A stretch of 64,000 bases of DNA from an uncultured Eubacteriales bacterium (GTDB lineage: Bacteria; Bacillota; Clostridia; Oscillospirales; Ruminococcaceae), in NCBI GenBank assembly GCA_900319075.1, contig ONMZ01000006.1:1-64000 (forward strand), written 5' to 3'. A model generated the notes under the pieces. The model was given only the letters and a program-made list of their open reading frames with translations. It had not been told where the DNA came from and ran no database searches. Shown piece after piece: positions 8,489-17,293 of this stretch. How positions within the stretch are numbered: the stretch's first letter is position 1; the number at the start of each line of letters is the position of its first letter. The position numbers and the translations under genes are program-made.

Positions 8489-10003
8489 ATGGCAAATCTT
8501 AAGAGAGTACTTGCAGGCGCACTTAGCCTCTGCATGGTAGGATCAATGCTCACCGCTTGCGGCGACAGCTCTTCTTCGAGCGACAGCTCAAGCAAGTCCG
8601 GCAGCTCTTCCGCTTCCGGCAGCTCTTCCGCTGCTGATTCTTCTACAGCTGAGTCCAAGGCTGACAGACAGAACACAGCTGAGCTCCACGGTAAGGCTTC
8701 TTCTGAGGAGTCCAAGAAGACCCTTAGAATCGAGTGCTGGAACACTGAGTTCAGAGAGAGACTCGAGAAGTACTATCCAAAGGGCACAAAGATGGAGATC
8801 AAGACCAACGAGTACGAGAAGAAGAACGATGACGGTACAACCACAAAGATGACCGGTATCGAGTCTATCAACGGCGTTAAGATCGAGTGGATCCAGACAG
8901 CTAACGAAGGTAACGCTTACCAGACAAAGCTGGACGAGGATCTGAAGAAGCAGAAGGATTCCGACAATAAGGTAGATATGTTCCTTATCGAGGCTGACTA
9001 CGCTCTGAAGTACATCAACGGTGACGTTGCACTTTCCGTACAGGATATCGGCATCACAGAGGATGATCTGAAGGAGCAGTACAAGTACACAAAGGACGTT
9101 GCTACAGATACAAAGACCAACGAGCTCAAGGGTGTTTCCTGGCAGGCTACTCCTGGTCTTCTGATGTACAACACCAAGTATGCTAAGGACGTTCTCGGAA
9201 CAGACGAGCCTGACAAGGTTCAGGAGTTCGTTAAGGACTGGGATACATTCAAGGATACTGCTAAGAAGATGAAGGATAAGGGTATCGCAATGGTTTCCGG
9301 CTATGACGATACATACAGACTCTTCTCCAACAACGTAAAGGCACCTTGGGTTACAGACAACAAGCTGACTATTGACGATCAGTACAAGGCTTGGGCTGAG
9401 ATGACCAAGGAGTTCACTGACAACGGCTGGAACAACAAGACATCCCTGTGGGATACTGCTTGGGCAGCTGGTCAGAAGCCAGACGGTAAGACATTTGCAT
9501 ACTTCTTCTCCACATGGGGCATTGCATTCACACTCGAAGGCAACGCTGGTGGAGCAGGCGCAGATCAGATCGGCACATGGGCAGCTTGCCCAGGTCCTCA
9601 GTCTTATTTCTGGGGCGGCACATGGATCTGCGGAGCTATCGACTCCGATAACACAGATATCGTTGCTGATATCATGAGAGTTATGACATGTAACAAGGAT
9701 GTCATGAAGCAGATCACCGAGGGTGAGCAGGATTACACCAACAACAAGGCTGCAATCAAGGAGCTCATCGACGGCGGATACAAGTCCAGACTCCACAATG
9801 GTCAGAACCACCTCGTTCTCCTTTCTGAGAACGCTGACAAGATCGACCTTACTAATAAGCTCTCCGCTTATGACCAGGGTTGTAACGAGAAGTTCCAGGC
9901 TGCTATGGCTGACTGGTACAAGGGCAACACCAAGTCTTATGATGATGCAGTTGCAGCATTCAAGACTGAGATCAAGAAGCTCTACGCTAACCTCGAGGTT
10001 TAA
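8489..10003 (+). CDS. Carbohydrate ABC transporter substrate-binding lipoprotein
   Basis: This 504-residue lipoprotein captures a sugar outside the membrane for the two permeases downstream. The signal peptide ends in a lipobox (SMLTAC, Cys about 23), followed by a Ser/Ala linker to about residue 55 and a family-1-type solute-binding domain. The ribosome site AAGGAGG is ideal. Codon choice is markedly biased (AAG over AAA, GAG over GAA, CTC and ATC frequent) compared with neighbours, pointing to very high expression. A terminator-like hairpin just after the gene would keep its transcript more abundant than the permeases. Confidence 0.92.
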   Translation: MANLKRVLAGALSLCMVGSMLTACGDSSSSSDSSSKSGSSSASGSSSAADSSTAESKADRQNTAELHGKASSEESKKTLRIECWNTEFRERLEKYYPKGTKMEIKTNEYEKKNDDGTTTKMTGIESINGVKIEWIQTANEGNAYQTKLDEDLKKQKDSDNKVDMFLIEADYALKYINGDVALSVQDIGITEDDLKEQYKYTKDVATDTKTNELKGVSWQATPGLLMYNTKYAKDVLGTDEPDKVQEFVKDWDTFKDTAKKMKDKGIAMVSGYDDTYRLFSNNVKAPWVTDNKLTIDDQYKAWAEMTKEFTDNGWNNKTSLWDTAWAAGQKPDGKTFAYFFSTWGIAFTLEGNAGGAGADQIGTWAACPGPQSYFWGGTWICGAIDSDNTDIVADIMRVMTCNKDVMKQITEGEQDYTNNKAAIKELIDGGYKSRLHNGQNHLVLLSENADKIDLTNKLSAYDQGCNEKFQAAMADWYKGNTKSYDDAVAAFKTEIKKLYANLEV

Positions 10004-10040
10004 TTACCCGCTTAGCGCATAAGCAAAATTTCATCTAAAA

Positions 10041-10080
10041 AATAATAGGGGGTGGGAGGATCCCTCCCCCTAATTATTTT
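10041..10080 (+). terminator. Hairpin between binding protein and permeases
   Basis: A G-rich arm (10047-10060) pairs with a C-rich arm (10061-10071), extended by flanking A/T pairs, and ends in ATTATTTT. Such partial terminators commonly give the binding protein excess mRNA over the membrane subunits. Confidence 0.75.
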
Positions 10081-10150
10081 ATCTTAATCTTAACTCTCTC
10101 GGAAAGGAATGTAATTGATCACTTTTTCAATTACTAAAGGGTAATCGTGT

Positions 10151-11107
10151 ATGAAAAGAAAAAGTGTAAGCTATGCAAAATGGGGTTACATTTTCATGAT
10201 CCCGTTTTTCGTTGTTTATATTATCTTCTCATTGTATCCTTTGATCCAGACTTTCTATAACAGCTTCCTTGATTACGTAATCGACCGTGGTTCTATCGGC
10301 GGAGGTTGGGGTGCTCAAACCACTGCTACCGAAACCATTAAGTTCTGCGGACTTGACAACTATGTGAACATCTTTGCTAAGGAAGAGACCCTTCTCCAGA
10401 GCTTCTGGAACACAGTTATCATGTGGATAATCGGTTTCATTCCTCAGATCGCAGTTTCACTTCTCCTTGCTACCTGGTTTACAGACCTTCGTCTGAAGAT
10501 CAAGGCTCAAGGCTTCTTCAAGACTGTTATTTATCTTCCTAACGTTATCATGGCTTCTGCCGTTGCGTTCATGTTTACCTCGCTTCTTGAACGTGGAGGT
10601 TCATTGTTCAACGCCACAAGCTGGATGACCGGCGAAGACTTAAGTATACTTGATACTGTCTGGGGTACCAGAGGTACAATCGGATTTATCAACTTCCTGT
10701 TATGGTACGGTAATACCACTATCCTTCTCATGGCTGCTATCATGGGTATCGACCCGACACTTTATGAATCAGCTCAGATCGACGGTGCTACGCCAAGAGA
10801 TACCTTCTGGAAGATCACTATCCCGCTTATCAGACCTATCCTTTCATTCGTTCTCGTAACGTCTATGATCGGTGGTCTTCAGATGTACGACGTTCCTGCT
10901 TTGTTGACTAAGGACCAGGGTAATCCTAAGGGTAAAGCTCTTACGATCATCATGGAGGTTCAGCTGCGTAAGGATTCCGGTGTGGGTAAGGCTTCCGCCG
11001 TCTGCATTGCTATCTTTATCGTTTCCGCTATCCTCGGTATCATCCTTATGTTCGGTATGAACGACGACAAACCTAAAAAGAAAAAGAAGAAAAGGAGGGC
11101 GGCATAA
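10151..11107 (+). CDS. Sugar ABC transporter permease (MalF-like)
   Basis: This 318-residue inner-membrane permease has about six hydrophobic segments and the conserved cytoplasmic EAA loop, ESAQIDGATPRDTFWKITIP, which docks the ATPase. A lysine/arginine-rich C-terminal tail ends the protein. It is partner to the downstream permease, whose start codon follows its stop codon directly. No ATPase gene lies nearby. Importers of this class in Firmicutes often share a general MsmX-type ATPase encoded elsewhere; that is inference here. Confidence 0.93.
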   Translation: MKRKSVSYAKWGYIFMIPFFVVYIIFSLYPLIQTFYNSFLDYVIDRGSIGGGWGAQTTATETIKFCGLDNYVNIFAKEETLLQSFWNTVIMWIIGFIPQIAVSLLLATWFTDLRLKIKAQGFFKTVIYLPNVIMASAVAFMFTSLLERGGSLFNATSWMTGEDLSILDTVWGTRGTIGFINFLLWYGNTTILLMAAIMGIDPTLYESAQIDGATPRDTFWKITIPLIRPILSFVLVTSMIGGLQMYDVPALLTKDQGNPKGKALTIIMEVQLRKDSGVGKASAVCIAIFIVSAILGIILMFGMNDDKPKKKKKKRRAA

Positions 11108-11989
11108 ATGACTGGTTCACTCGAGGTTGTTGGTCAGAAGACCAGTAATACCACCCTTACGATAAGAAGAATCGTCGCATATGTTGTGCTCGGCATTCTT
11201 GTTTTCATTTCCCTTTTCCCATTCTTCCTGCTGCTTATAAATGCTACTCGTGAAAGACGTCAGGTAGGTATTCAGTTCTACCCGGGCAGCGAGCTTATCA
11301 ACAACATTAAAAAGCTCTTTGCTCCTGCTACTGCTGTTGCTTACGGAAGTGTTTACAGAGCTCTGCTTAACTCGCTGATCATTTCGGCAAGTGCTTCTCT
11401 GCTCAGCGTTTACTTCTCCGCTATCACAGCTTATGCTACTCACGTTTATCGTTTTAAGCTCAGAAAATTTGCTGATACCTTCATCCTTTTGATAATGATG
11501 GTTCCGACTCAGGCTTCGGCTATCGGTTTCTACAGAATCATGAAGAACTGGGGTCTCACAGACTCTTACATTCCACTTATCGTTCCTGCTATTGCAGCTC
11601 CGGCTACATATTACTTCATGAAGCAGTACATGGCTTCGTCTCTCCCTCTGGAGATCATCGAGGCTGCTCGTATTGACGGATGCGGTGAGTTCAGGATATT
11701 TAACAGCATTGTTACTCCTATCCTGAAACCTGCTTATGCAGTTCAGATCATCTTTACATTCGTTTCTAACTGGAACAACTTCTTCATGCCAAGACTTATC
11801 ATCGATTCTAAGGACAAGTATACTGTTCCTCTCGTATTGAGTCAGATGCGTGTTGCTGGTCCGCAGGAAAAGGACAACGGTGTATTCTATCTTTACATGG
11901 TAATCGCTATTTTGCCTGTTGTTTTAGTTTACCTGTTCTTGTCCAAGTTCATTATTCGTGGAATTGCTCTTGGTAGCGTTAAGGGCTAA
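11108..11989 (+). CDS. Sugar ABC transporter permease (MalG-like)
   Basis: This 293-residue second permease subunit has about six membrane segments and the EAA loop EIIEAARIDGCGEFRIF. The start at 11108 immediately follows the stop of the first permease, with AGGAGG inside the end of that gene, so translation is coupled. The operon closes at a strong terminator at 12002. Confidence 0.93.
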   Translation: MTGSLEVVGQKTSNTTLTIRRIVAYVVLGILVFISLFPFFLLLINATRERRQVGIQFYPGSELINNIKKLFAPATAVAYGSVYRALLNSLIISASASLLSVYFSAITAYATHVYRFKLRKFADTFILLIMMVPTQASAIGFYRIMKNWGLTDSYIPLIVPAIAAPATYYFMKQYMASSLPLEIIEAARIDGCGEFRIFNSIVTPILKPAYAVQIIFTFVSNWNNFFMPRLIIDSKDKYTVPLVLSQMRVAGPQEKDNGVFYLYMVIAILPVVLVYLFLSKFIIRGIALGSVKG

Positions 11990-12001
11990 TGCCCATTTTA
12001 C

Positions 12002-12037
12002 AGATCGGAACACTTTATGTGTTCCGATCTTTTTTTT
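12002..12037 (+). terminator. Strong terminator of the ABC importer operon
   Basis: A perfect 12-bp stem (12002-12013 with 12019-12030), loop TTTAT, followed by an uninterrupted T tract. Confidence 0.92.
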
Positions 12038-12048
12038 GCCATTTTTTC

Positions 12049-12984
12049 TTACTTTTGTCCAAGGTCGTCATTATAACAGCTGATCCTCGTTCTTATGCCT
12101 TTACTGTCCGCTGTGAGAAAAACGGCGTTTATGTATTTATTATCGCATTGTGTAGCGGTGTTTGATACACGGTCAAACAGCTGTTCATCGGCAAAGGAGG
12201 GATACTCAAAGAATGAGTAGTTCCGCTTTTGGTTGGACAGGGCTGTTTTGTACACAAGGCCTTTATTTATATCATAAAGCCATTGGCGGTCCATTTCATA
12301 ATAACGGGAACGCTTTATGGAATACTTCACGGACTGTGGATTGTTATAGTTATAATCGTAGGTTCCATCTCCGATACGCATATGCACATCAGAGAGCATA
12401 TTCATTGTATTTACTCCTGTTCCTTGGGAAATGAGTTTTACGCCCGTATAGTCCACCCGGCGGCTAAGGCTTAGGGTGGACATTATTTTATTGGTGCCGT
12501 GGATATATGGCAGTCGGTCACGGGCTTTGAGATTATAGGCGATTATTGCGCTCCACAGAGTTGAAGTGGGCTTAACATAGATATAATTCACCACAGGTGT
12601 GCCCGTCTCTATGGTGATATCAGGGTGGGTCAGGCAGCCTGTCACAAGACTATTCAGGTCAACGTCGCTTTTTATACCCGGCTCGGGTTCGTTATTTGCT
12701 GTGAGGGAGGTATAGCTGCGGGCTGAAAGGGTGATAAGGTCCATACCTGAGGAGGTGGTCACGGCGGCTTTATCGGGTATGCCGTGAAACACAGTTTGTT
12801 CTCCCCAAAGCAGCTTTATGCTGCATATACGGGAGGCGTTAAGGGGGGATCCGCTTACAAATTCAACATTCAGGGCTGTAAAGGGGGTATACAGTTCACG
12901 CTGCATTGTAAGGCGTATCCCCTTTTCAAAGGTCAGGGGAGTATTATTTTCGTCAAGGATAACAAGTTTAAGAGGTCTGTACAT
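12049..12984 (-). CDS. Phage tail/baseplate hub-like protein
   Basis: This is the last gene of the minus-strand phage module, 311 residues. The N-terminal MYRPLKLVILDENN, a beta-rich domain with LITLSARSYTSL, and a middle LNSLVTGCLTHP are reminiscent of late-control/XkdQ-type tail hub proteins, which sit at the centre of the tail tip or baseplate. This assignment is from style and position rather than a diagnostic motif. AAGGAG precedes the start, and the gene overlaps the upstream one by 17 bp. No tape-measure or other tail gene accompanies it. A host terminator lies immediately beyond its end. Confidence 0.55.
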   Translation of the reverse strand: MYRPLKLVILDENNTPLTFEKGIRLTMQRELYTPFTALNVEFVSGSPLNASRICSIKLLWGEQTVFHGIPDKAAVTTSSGMDLITLSARSYTSLTANNEPEPGIKSDVDLNSLVTGCLTHPDITIETGTPVVNYIYVKPTSTLWSAIIAYNLKARDRLPYIHGTNKIMSTLSLSRRVDYTGVKLISQGTGVNTMNMLSDVHMRIGDGTYDYNYNNPQSVKYSIKRSRYYEMDRQWLYDINKGLVYKTALSNQKRNYSFFEYPSFADEQLFDRVSNTATQCDNKYINAVFLTADSKGIRTRISCYNDDLGQK

Positions 12985-13333
12985 TTTCCACGCTCCTTAT
13001 TTTCAGGACAAATGTATCTATACGGCTGTCACAGCGCTGGGTAACGCTTGTTTGCACAAGGCAGCAGCCGGTGAAGGTCATTGAGTCAACGCTTACCGAT
13101 GCGGGGGCGCTTTCAAGCCGGGATACAAAGTCAGTCAGGTCACAAAGGCGGCTATGGGGCAGCTTTCCTTCAAGAGTCAGCTCTTTAAACCGCAGTCCGC
13201 AGGGTTTTGAGATAAAGCCCTCCTGCACAAGGGGAAGCTGGGTAAGGGCGTAGACACGGCGGACATCATAGCTGTCAAGGGGGATAGTACAGCCGCCGCA
13301 GGAGGCTGTACACAGGGTAGTTTTATCTATCAT
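12968..13333 (-). CDS. Phage module small protein, unknown (121 aa)
   Basis: The start at 13333 is chosen because AAGGAGG lies seven bases upstream; an earlier in-frame ATG has no such site. The 121-residue product has an N-terminal Cys-rich stretch (LCTASCGGCTIPL) and no membrane segment. It overlaps its upstream neighbour by 11 bp and the hub-like gene by 17 bp. Its position between connector-like proteins and the hub suggests a minor tail or adaptor role, but no family is recognised. Confidence 0.7.
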   Translation of the reverse strand: MIDKTTLCTASCGGCTIPLDSYDVRRVYALTQLPLVQEGFISKPCGLRFKELTLEGKLPHSRLCDLTDFVSRLESAPASVSVDSMTFTGCCLVQTSVTQRCDSRIDTFVLKIRSVENVQTS

Positions 13334-13754
13334 CGGGCACCTCCTTGGAAACATTTATCCTCAGCAACAGGTCAATATCCCTTTCAAGGCGTTTAAGGGG
13401 CATGGACTGGATAGTTTTTGATGCTTTCATTTTACAGATAAGAAGATCACGGCTTGCGGCAAGGGCATAAAACAGCTCTTCACAGGCAGCGCTGAAGGTA
13501 TCATAGTCCACAAAGTCGCCGCTTTTACCATAAAGCCGCAGCTTGATCTGTACATCGGTCTGGGCGTAGAGCTGCATATTTGAAATATCGTAGGCGCAAC
13601 CGGTCACACAGGTCCCTTCAGGGCAGATCACAGCCAGCATATCATCGGGGCGGGCAAGGCTGTCAACGGCTGAAAACTCGGTCATGGGGAAAAAGCCTGC
13701 GGCGGTGAGAAGGTTTTGAAGGGGTACCATAAAGGGTCTTGTATCAGTATTCAT
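13323..13754 (-). CDS. Phage module small protein, unknown (143 aa)
   Basis: This 143-residue protein sits between the connector-like protein and the Cys-rich protein, with start and stop coupled closely to both. It has alternating beta/alpha character with no signal peptide. By position in head-first phage gene order it would be a head-closure, tail-terminator or minor tail protein. No motif proves this. Confidence 0.65.
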   Translation of the reverse strand: MNTDTRPFMVPLQNLLTAAGFFPMTEFSAVDSLARPDDMLAVICPEGTCVTGCAYDISNMQLYAQTDVQIKLRLYGKSGDFVDYDTFSAACEELFYALAASRDLLICKMKASKTIQSMPLKRLERDIDLLLRINVSKEVPDDR

Positions 13755-13755
13755 T

Positions 13756-14133
13756 TTATCCCTCCATAGCTTTAAACAGAAAATCGGTGCCGAGAGTTAC
13801 CGGGCGGATAGCTTCAAGGGCGGACTCTTTCAGGCTTTGGGCGCTGCGGACACGGCTTTCATACGCCACGTCAGCAGAGGCTTTGCCGGTCAGGGTGCAG
13901 ATCACCTTATTGCGGGCATTCTCTTTGCAGACATAGTCATAAAAGGCACAGGCTGCGGCGGCATACTCTGCCGAGGAAATATCAGCCGAGGTACACTTTC
14001 TGTCGTCAAGAAGGCGGCTGAGCATATGGTAGGAGTTTTCGATAAGACCCAGGTTTTCCGTGGTCTGCTCGGGGGTACAGCCGCTGAGGCGGTTAAAGTG
14101 GGCGATGACATTTTCTAAGGATAGTTTTATCAT
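13756..14133 (-). CDS. Putative head-tail connector protein (125 aa)
   Basis: This 125-residue, mostly helical protein follows the capsid gene, the usual slot of gp6-like head-tail adaptors. AAAGGAG precedes the start at 14133. It is separated from the capsid gene by about 90 bp containing stacked palindromes. The C-terminus ends one base before the next gene begins. Assignment is by gene order; residue-level evidence is weak. Confidence 0.55.
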   Translation of the reverse strand: MIKLSLENVIAHFNRLSGCTPEQTTENLGLIENSYHMLSRLLDDRKCTSADISSAEYAAAACAFYDYVCKENARNKVICTLTGKASADVAYESRVRSAQSLKESALEAIRPVTLGTDFLFKAMEG

Positions 14134-14158
14134 TTTTTCTCTCCTTTTGTTTTATTTT

Positions 14159-14211
14159 CCCCCGCAAGGGGGGCTTCCCTGCTCTTTATAAAGAGGGGGA
14201 AGCAAATTTGC
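14159..14211 (-). terminator. Stacked palindromes after the capsid gene
   Basis: Three palindromes lie side by side: CCCCC/GGGGG (14159-14172), an interrupted GCTTCCC..CTCTT/AAGAG..GGGAAGC (14173-14203) and GCAAATTTGC (14202-14211). On the minus strand they come directly after the capsid stop. No T tract follows, so an mRNA-stabilising or attenuating role is as likely as true termination. Confidence 0.45.
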
Positions 14212-14222
14212 CCCACATAACA

Positions 14223-15194
14223 TCAGGAGGCTGAACTAAGAGCCTTGACTGCGCCGCTTGAAAGCTTTGAGAAGCCCACGGTCACAGAGCAGGCTATCTC
14301 AGAGCACTGGGTGGAGATAAGCTTATCAAAGTCCACCACAACGTCGGTGCCGAAAACTGCTTCAAGGGCACAGTTCTTATCAATACCCACGGCGATGTCA
14401 TCGGTAAGCTGGGGGCACTTTACAAGGGTAACGCCAAAGGGTGTTTTTACGCCCGATCCGGTCATATACTCCCCGGCACAGTATTTCATCTGTTCAAGGC
14501 CAAGGATCTGTGCCATTGTTTCAGGCTTGCAGACCATTGTGGTCATATTGTACTCGCCCATGCTGCTCCAAAAGCGTGCAAGGTCGTCATAGGTTATGCT
14601 GCTGCCGGAGATAGGGGTGGGGGTGACTCCGTTTACGGCGGTGGACATACAAAGTCCGTTCACGTCGGCGGCTATGGTTGCGCCGAGGTTTTTAAGGATC
14701 ACTCCAAAGGCTTCAAGGCGCTGTTTTCTCACGGACTCGTAGGAGACAGAGAGCTTTCTTGCAAACTTTGTCAGGGCTGTGGCGGTGGAGGCAAGCCTTA
14801 CGGTCGTTGTGGGGAGGGTGACTGCCTGGTCCACCTCGTCGGTGCCCTCTTTTACCACGGTGAGCCCACGGAAGTCCATGCTGTCGGTATAGGTCACAGC
14901 GGCTGCTGTATAGGGCAGGATAGAGGCTTCATTTATGCCTGCTTTGATGGCTCTTCTCACGTACTCGGGGAAAAGGACTGCGGACTGGGCAGAGAGAAAG
15001 AACTTTTCCACCCTATCGGAATTGGCGCCTTTGAGCTTTATATCAAAGCGTTTGAGCTGTCTTTCAAAGGCGTCAAGGTTACGCAGCTCGGTATTTTCGT
15101 AGGCGCTGTCCGGGTCAAGGTCACAAAGTGCCTGGGTAAAGGACTTTCCGGTAATGCTATAAAGGGACTTATCAAGTTTTACGTCAGTATACAT
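14223..15194 (-). CDS. Major capsid protein, HK97-like
   Basis: At 323 residues with no signal peptide, the protein has an N-terminal helical segment (about 1-75) followed by a mixed alpha/beta body. The run TTTVRLASTATALTKFARK and a late LVKCPQLTDDIAVGIDK region fit the strand pattern of HK97-fold capsids. AAAAGGAG precedes the start. Its place between protease and connector in the standard packaging order is the strongest evidence. The frame is intact, so shells could still form if it is expressed. Confidence 0.78.
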   Translation of the reverse strand: MYTDVKLDKSLYSITGKSFTQALCDLDPDSAYENTELRNLDAFERQLKRFDIKLKGANSDRVEKFFLSAQSAVLFPEYVRRAIKAGINEASILPYTAAAVTYTDSMDFRGLTVVKEGTDEVDQAVTLPTTTVRLASTATALTKFARKLSVSYESVRKQRLEAFGVILKNLGATIAADVNGLCMSTAVNGVTPTPISGSSITYDDLARFWSSMGEYNMTTMVCKPETMAQILGLEQMKYCAGEYMTGSGVKTPFGVTLVKCPQLTDDIAVGIDKNCALEAVFGTDVVVDFDKLISTQCSEIACSVTVGFSKLSSGAVKALSSAS

Positions 15195-15211
15195 ATTTTT
15201 GTTTCTCCTTT

Positions 15212-16114
15212 TCAGATGGTATAGTTTTCGTTTTCCAGATCTTCATCATCCTTCTCAGGGGCGGTAACAAAGCTTTTCTCGCTCAGCATCAGCTGACGGG
15301 AGTGGCTCTGGACAAAGTTTTCAAGCTTTTTACGCAGCTCCAAAAGACGGTAGATATCCATTTCCTCGGTCATAGCCTGCACCTGGTCGGCGGTATAAAA
15401 GGGGGTGCAGAAGTAAGACAGCTTCAAGATCTCCCCTTTTATATGCTCGGCGGCGGCAGCCAGTTTTTTTGACGCATCGCCCAGTCGGTTTTTCAGCTTT
15501 GTAAGCTGTTTTGAAGTATCCTGTGCCAACTCGTGGCGTTTTGTAACACCGGCGTTTTGCTGGGCGGGGACGGCAACAAAGGACCACTCGTAGGCATCGG
15601 TAGGCTCTTCAAGGGTCACAAAGCAAAGCTTTTCGCCGTAATATCTGCCTTTTATATGGCTGCAGCTTTGCTTGGTCTTATCACAGCCGCACACAGAGCA
15701 GATATGCTTTGAAACGGCACAGCTTACGGACACCTCTTTTTTTATGCCGCCGTTTATCTCTTTTATAAGGTCGGCGTTGGAGGAGGTCTTGACCATATAA
15801 GCCTTGGCGGTAAGGGCTGTATAGGGCTTTCCGTCAAGGGTCAGGCGGGTATCATCGGTAACAAGGGCGGTGGAAAAGATACGGGCGGTCTGCCCCGATG
15901 AGGTGGGGTCGTGGTCAAAGATGCCTGTTTTGCCCACAAAGAGCTTTGCAAGCTCACTAAGGGCCCGGTCAGAAAAGCGCTCGTTATCCCTGTCGATGTC
16001 GTTATCGCACAGGGTAAGGCTGAAACAAAAGACATCCTCCGGTTTCAAGGGGTCAATGGTATAACGGTTTATCATATCCATGACCTTTTCTGTAACGGGA
16101 AATGATTTTTCCAA
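15212..16114 (-). CDS. Prohead protease / scaffold-like protein
   Basis: This 300-residue protein starts at TTG (16114), directly abutting the portal stop codon, with AAAGGAG upstream. Residues 1-200 look like a prohead protease: a candidate His in GIFDHDPT and a candidate Ser in VSVSCAVSKH. An unusual Cys-rich insert (CSVCG, then CSHIKG) could bind zinc. The remaining third is helical and could be scaffold, ending in DDEDLENENYTI. It would trim or template the capsid lattice. The protease label comes from gene order and these motifs. Confidence 0.68.
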   Translation of the reverse strand: MEKSFPVTEKVMDMINRYTIDPLKPEDVFCFSLTLCDNDIDRDNERFSDRALSELAKLFVGKTGIFDHDPTSSGQTARIFSTALVTDDTRLTLDGKPYTALTAKAYMVKTSSNADLIKEINGGIKKEVSVSCAVSKHICSVCGCDKTKQSCSHIKGRYYGEKLCFVTLEEPTDAYEWSFVAVPAQQNAGVTKRHELAQDTSKQLTKLKNRLGDASKKLAAAAEHIKGEILKLSYFCTPFYTADQVQAMTEEMDIYRLLELRKKLENFVQSHSRQLMLSEKSFVTAPEKDDEDLENENYTI

Positions 16115-17275
16115 TCAGTTCTCTCCTTTCTCTAAAGAGTTTTCAAGTACACGGGCACGGGCATTATCAAGGCGTGCATGGGCAAGGTTCACCTCGTCCT
16201 GGAGGTTGATATTCGCCCAGTTGACCTTACAGCCGCAGGGGGTGCCGCACAAACGAAGGAAGGTATCCCCCACCCTTTTCAGCACGGGGGTGAGCAGCCG
16301 GCGGTAATATTCAAGCTCGCTGGTAAGGATATCCGCCTGCTGGGAGCTCATTTTCTCGGTGGTGGACCAGTTGAGCCCCAGCATAAAGGGGGGGATGGAG
16401 AGCTTGGCAACGATCTGTTCAAGAAGCTGCCGCACGGGGATCTGGGTATCAAGGATCTTATTATCCGCTCCGATGACCCTTATATCCACATCGCCCACGG
16501 TGACAAAGTCTTTCACAACGCCGCTGCGTGAGGCATTCATGCCGTCCGCCCACTCTTTGGCTATTGCCATTGCACGCTCTTTTGCATAGATACGGTCGGA
16601 GCCGTCGGGCGAGGGCTTATAGGTCACGGCATAGCGCACATTTCCCGCACGCTCAAAGTTCCTGCCGATACAGTCATAGATGCTCATAAGCAGGCTGCTC
16701 ACCGCAGGCAGACCACGAAGCAGGGAAACTCCACGGGGATCACGGGGGCTGGGGTTGAGGGTGGTATACAAAAGCTTCTGGGGGGCAGTTACGGGGATAT
16801 CCTTTTTGCTGAAGGCACCTTTCACCTTTATATCAAGAGGATCTTTTCCGCAGGTAAAGGTATAAAGGGTGGGATCGCCCACATAAAGCCCTTTCACGGT
16901 CATTGTGCGGTGGTCGGCAAAGATCCTGCCGACTGCTCTGCCGTAGGTAAGAAGGCTGTCAAGGTACATATCCGCAAAGGTATTAAGGCTTCTTCCGGAT
17001 ATGCCCACAGGTACGCCGGTGCAAAAGGCATCAAGCTGAGGCTGGTACCTTTGGTCAAGGGCTTCAAGGGTGAAGTCGCCTGTAAGGCGGACTATCTTAT
17101 GGATACACGAGTCGATCACGGGGACTTTTTCACGCAGGTCGTAAAAGATACTTTCGGTGAGATAGTCTCCGTTATGGGCAAGGCGGTAGGCAAACCTGTC
17201 GCTTTCCCGTCCGGCAGCTGCACAGGTATCCGATGGCGGCTGCTTTTTTTTGAATATGTCTTTTATAAGACCCAA
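16115..17275 (-). CDS. Phage portal protein
   Basis: This 386-residue protein would form the dodecameric DNA entry ring at one capsid vertex. It starts at TTG (17275) behind a strong AAAGGAGG. The N-terminus is basic (IKDIFKKKQPP), and the YTTLNPSPRDPRGVSLLRGL stretch and the ERAGNVRYAVTYKPSPDG block are typical of portals of siphovirus and PBSX-like phages. The C-terminal part holds LNWSTTEKMSSQQADIL and a helical tail. The frame is intact, and the protease gene starts at the next base. Confidence 0.85.
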   Translation of the reverse strand: MGLIKDIFKKKQPPSDTCAAAGRESDRFAYRLAHNGDYLTESIFYDLREKVPVIDSCIHKIVRLTGDFTLEALDQRYQPQLDAFCTGVPVGISGRSLNTFADMYLDSLLTYGRAVGRIFADHRTMTVKGLYVGDPTLYTFTCGKDPLDIKVKGAFSKKDIPVTAPQKLLYTTLNPSPRDPRGVSLLRGLPAVSSLLMSIYDCIGRNFERAGNVRYAVTYKPSPDGSDRIYAKERAMAIAKEWADGMNASRSGVVKDFVTVGDVDIRVIGADNKILDTQIPVRQLLEQIVAKLSIPPFMLGLNWSTTEKMSSQQADILTSELEYYRRLLTPVLKRVGDTFLRLCGTPCGCKVNWANINLQDEVNLAHARLDNARARVLENSLEKGEN

Positions 17276-17293
17276 AGTATTCCTCCTTTCATA

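Noticed and set aside
8588..9811. A 407-codon open frame antisense to the sugar-binding lipoprotein gene
   Set aside because: It is an artefact of the strong codon bias of the sense gene; the sense product has a lipobox and transporter context, and the antisense product is a Leu/Val/Cys-rich string with no family features.
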